The notes beneath the pieces are model-generated. The model searched no databases. It was not told the origin of the DNA and saw only the letters and a program-made list of their open reading frames with translations. The position numbers and the translations under genes are program-made. This document shows, piece by piece, positions 63,942 to 64,000 of a DNA stretch of 64,000 nucleotides. This DNA comes from Caenorhabditis elegans (taxonomy: Eukaryota > Nematoda > Chromadorea > Rhabditida > Rhabditidae), in contig NC_003282.8 in NCBI RefSeq assembly GCF_000002985.6, positions 1,302,001 through 1,366,000 on the forward strand, written 5' to 3'. Each line of letters opens with the position of its first letter. Position 1 is the first letter of the stretch.

Positions 63942-64000
63942 ATTTTCCGAAATTATTCAATTTTTCAAACTTGTTGGTTATATACCAAGATGTTGGCCAA

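Larger units (their letters stand above)
57833..64000. other. non-coding right end of window
   Basis: Upstream region of the second collagen, then AT-rich sequence with TTCCAGAAAATTC-type degeneracy (58040-58800, 59100-59815), a GC-richer patch at 59840-60140, a GCAGGTAGGC inverted repeat (60885-61090), a CA repeat (61228-61243) and G-rich runs at 61805-61820. No splice-linked open frames were found. Confidence 0.55.

Overview
This is nematode nuclear DNA, almost certainly Caenorhabditis elegans or a very close relative. The evidence is short exons bounded by GT and TTTTCAG splice sites, trans-splice acceptors a few bases before start codons, degenerate TTAGGC repeats (the nematode telomere unit), cuticle collagens, 7TM chemoreceptors, and an RFC2 protein of 334 residues. 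From memory I place it on the left part of chromosome IV (F53H1/F58F6 region); that placement is recall and was not computed.

Layout, left to right. Positions 1-7650 hold the 5' two thirds of a minus-strand DEAD-box splicing helicase (DDX46/Prp5), cut by the left edge. It shares a divergent promoter (7651-8223) with a 15-exon plus-strand gene (8224-25657) for a BAZ/ACF1-like chromatin remodelling subunit (DDT, WHIM and PHD modules). Next comes a 12-exon DENND6 gene (27163-37228) whose ninth intron holds nested transposons. Positions 39215-42780 hold a tandem pair of chemoreceptor genes: the first intact, the second frameshifted and cut short by a 34-bp satellite. Positions 42780-44400 are a patchwork of tandem repeats that includes an exceptional run of heat-shock elements. 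The plus-strand rfc-2 gene (45318-50883) follows, then two minus-strand cuticle collagen genes (51701-53303 and 55816-57832). The last 6 kb is non-coding and carries a recurring CATGGTGCATCGATA motif and tRNA-like elements.

The coding genes are ordinary and functionally unrelated: splicing, chromatin, Rab regulation, chemosensation, DNA replication and cuticle. I see no operon and no new protein system. The unusual content is non-coding: a 139-bp dispersed element always antisense to its host gene; 487-bp inverted repeats flanking one exon; a 381-bp-arm intronic hairpin; a copy of the rfc-2 3' end placed inside an rfc-2 intron behind a duplicated splice acceptor; and a heat-shock-element array held on a 10-bp register for about 190 bp.

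Exon boundaries come from reading splice sites and keeping reading frames open; each complete intact gene sums to a whole number of codons. No alignment or database search was run, so repeat family names are withheld and identity statements are by eye.
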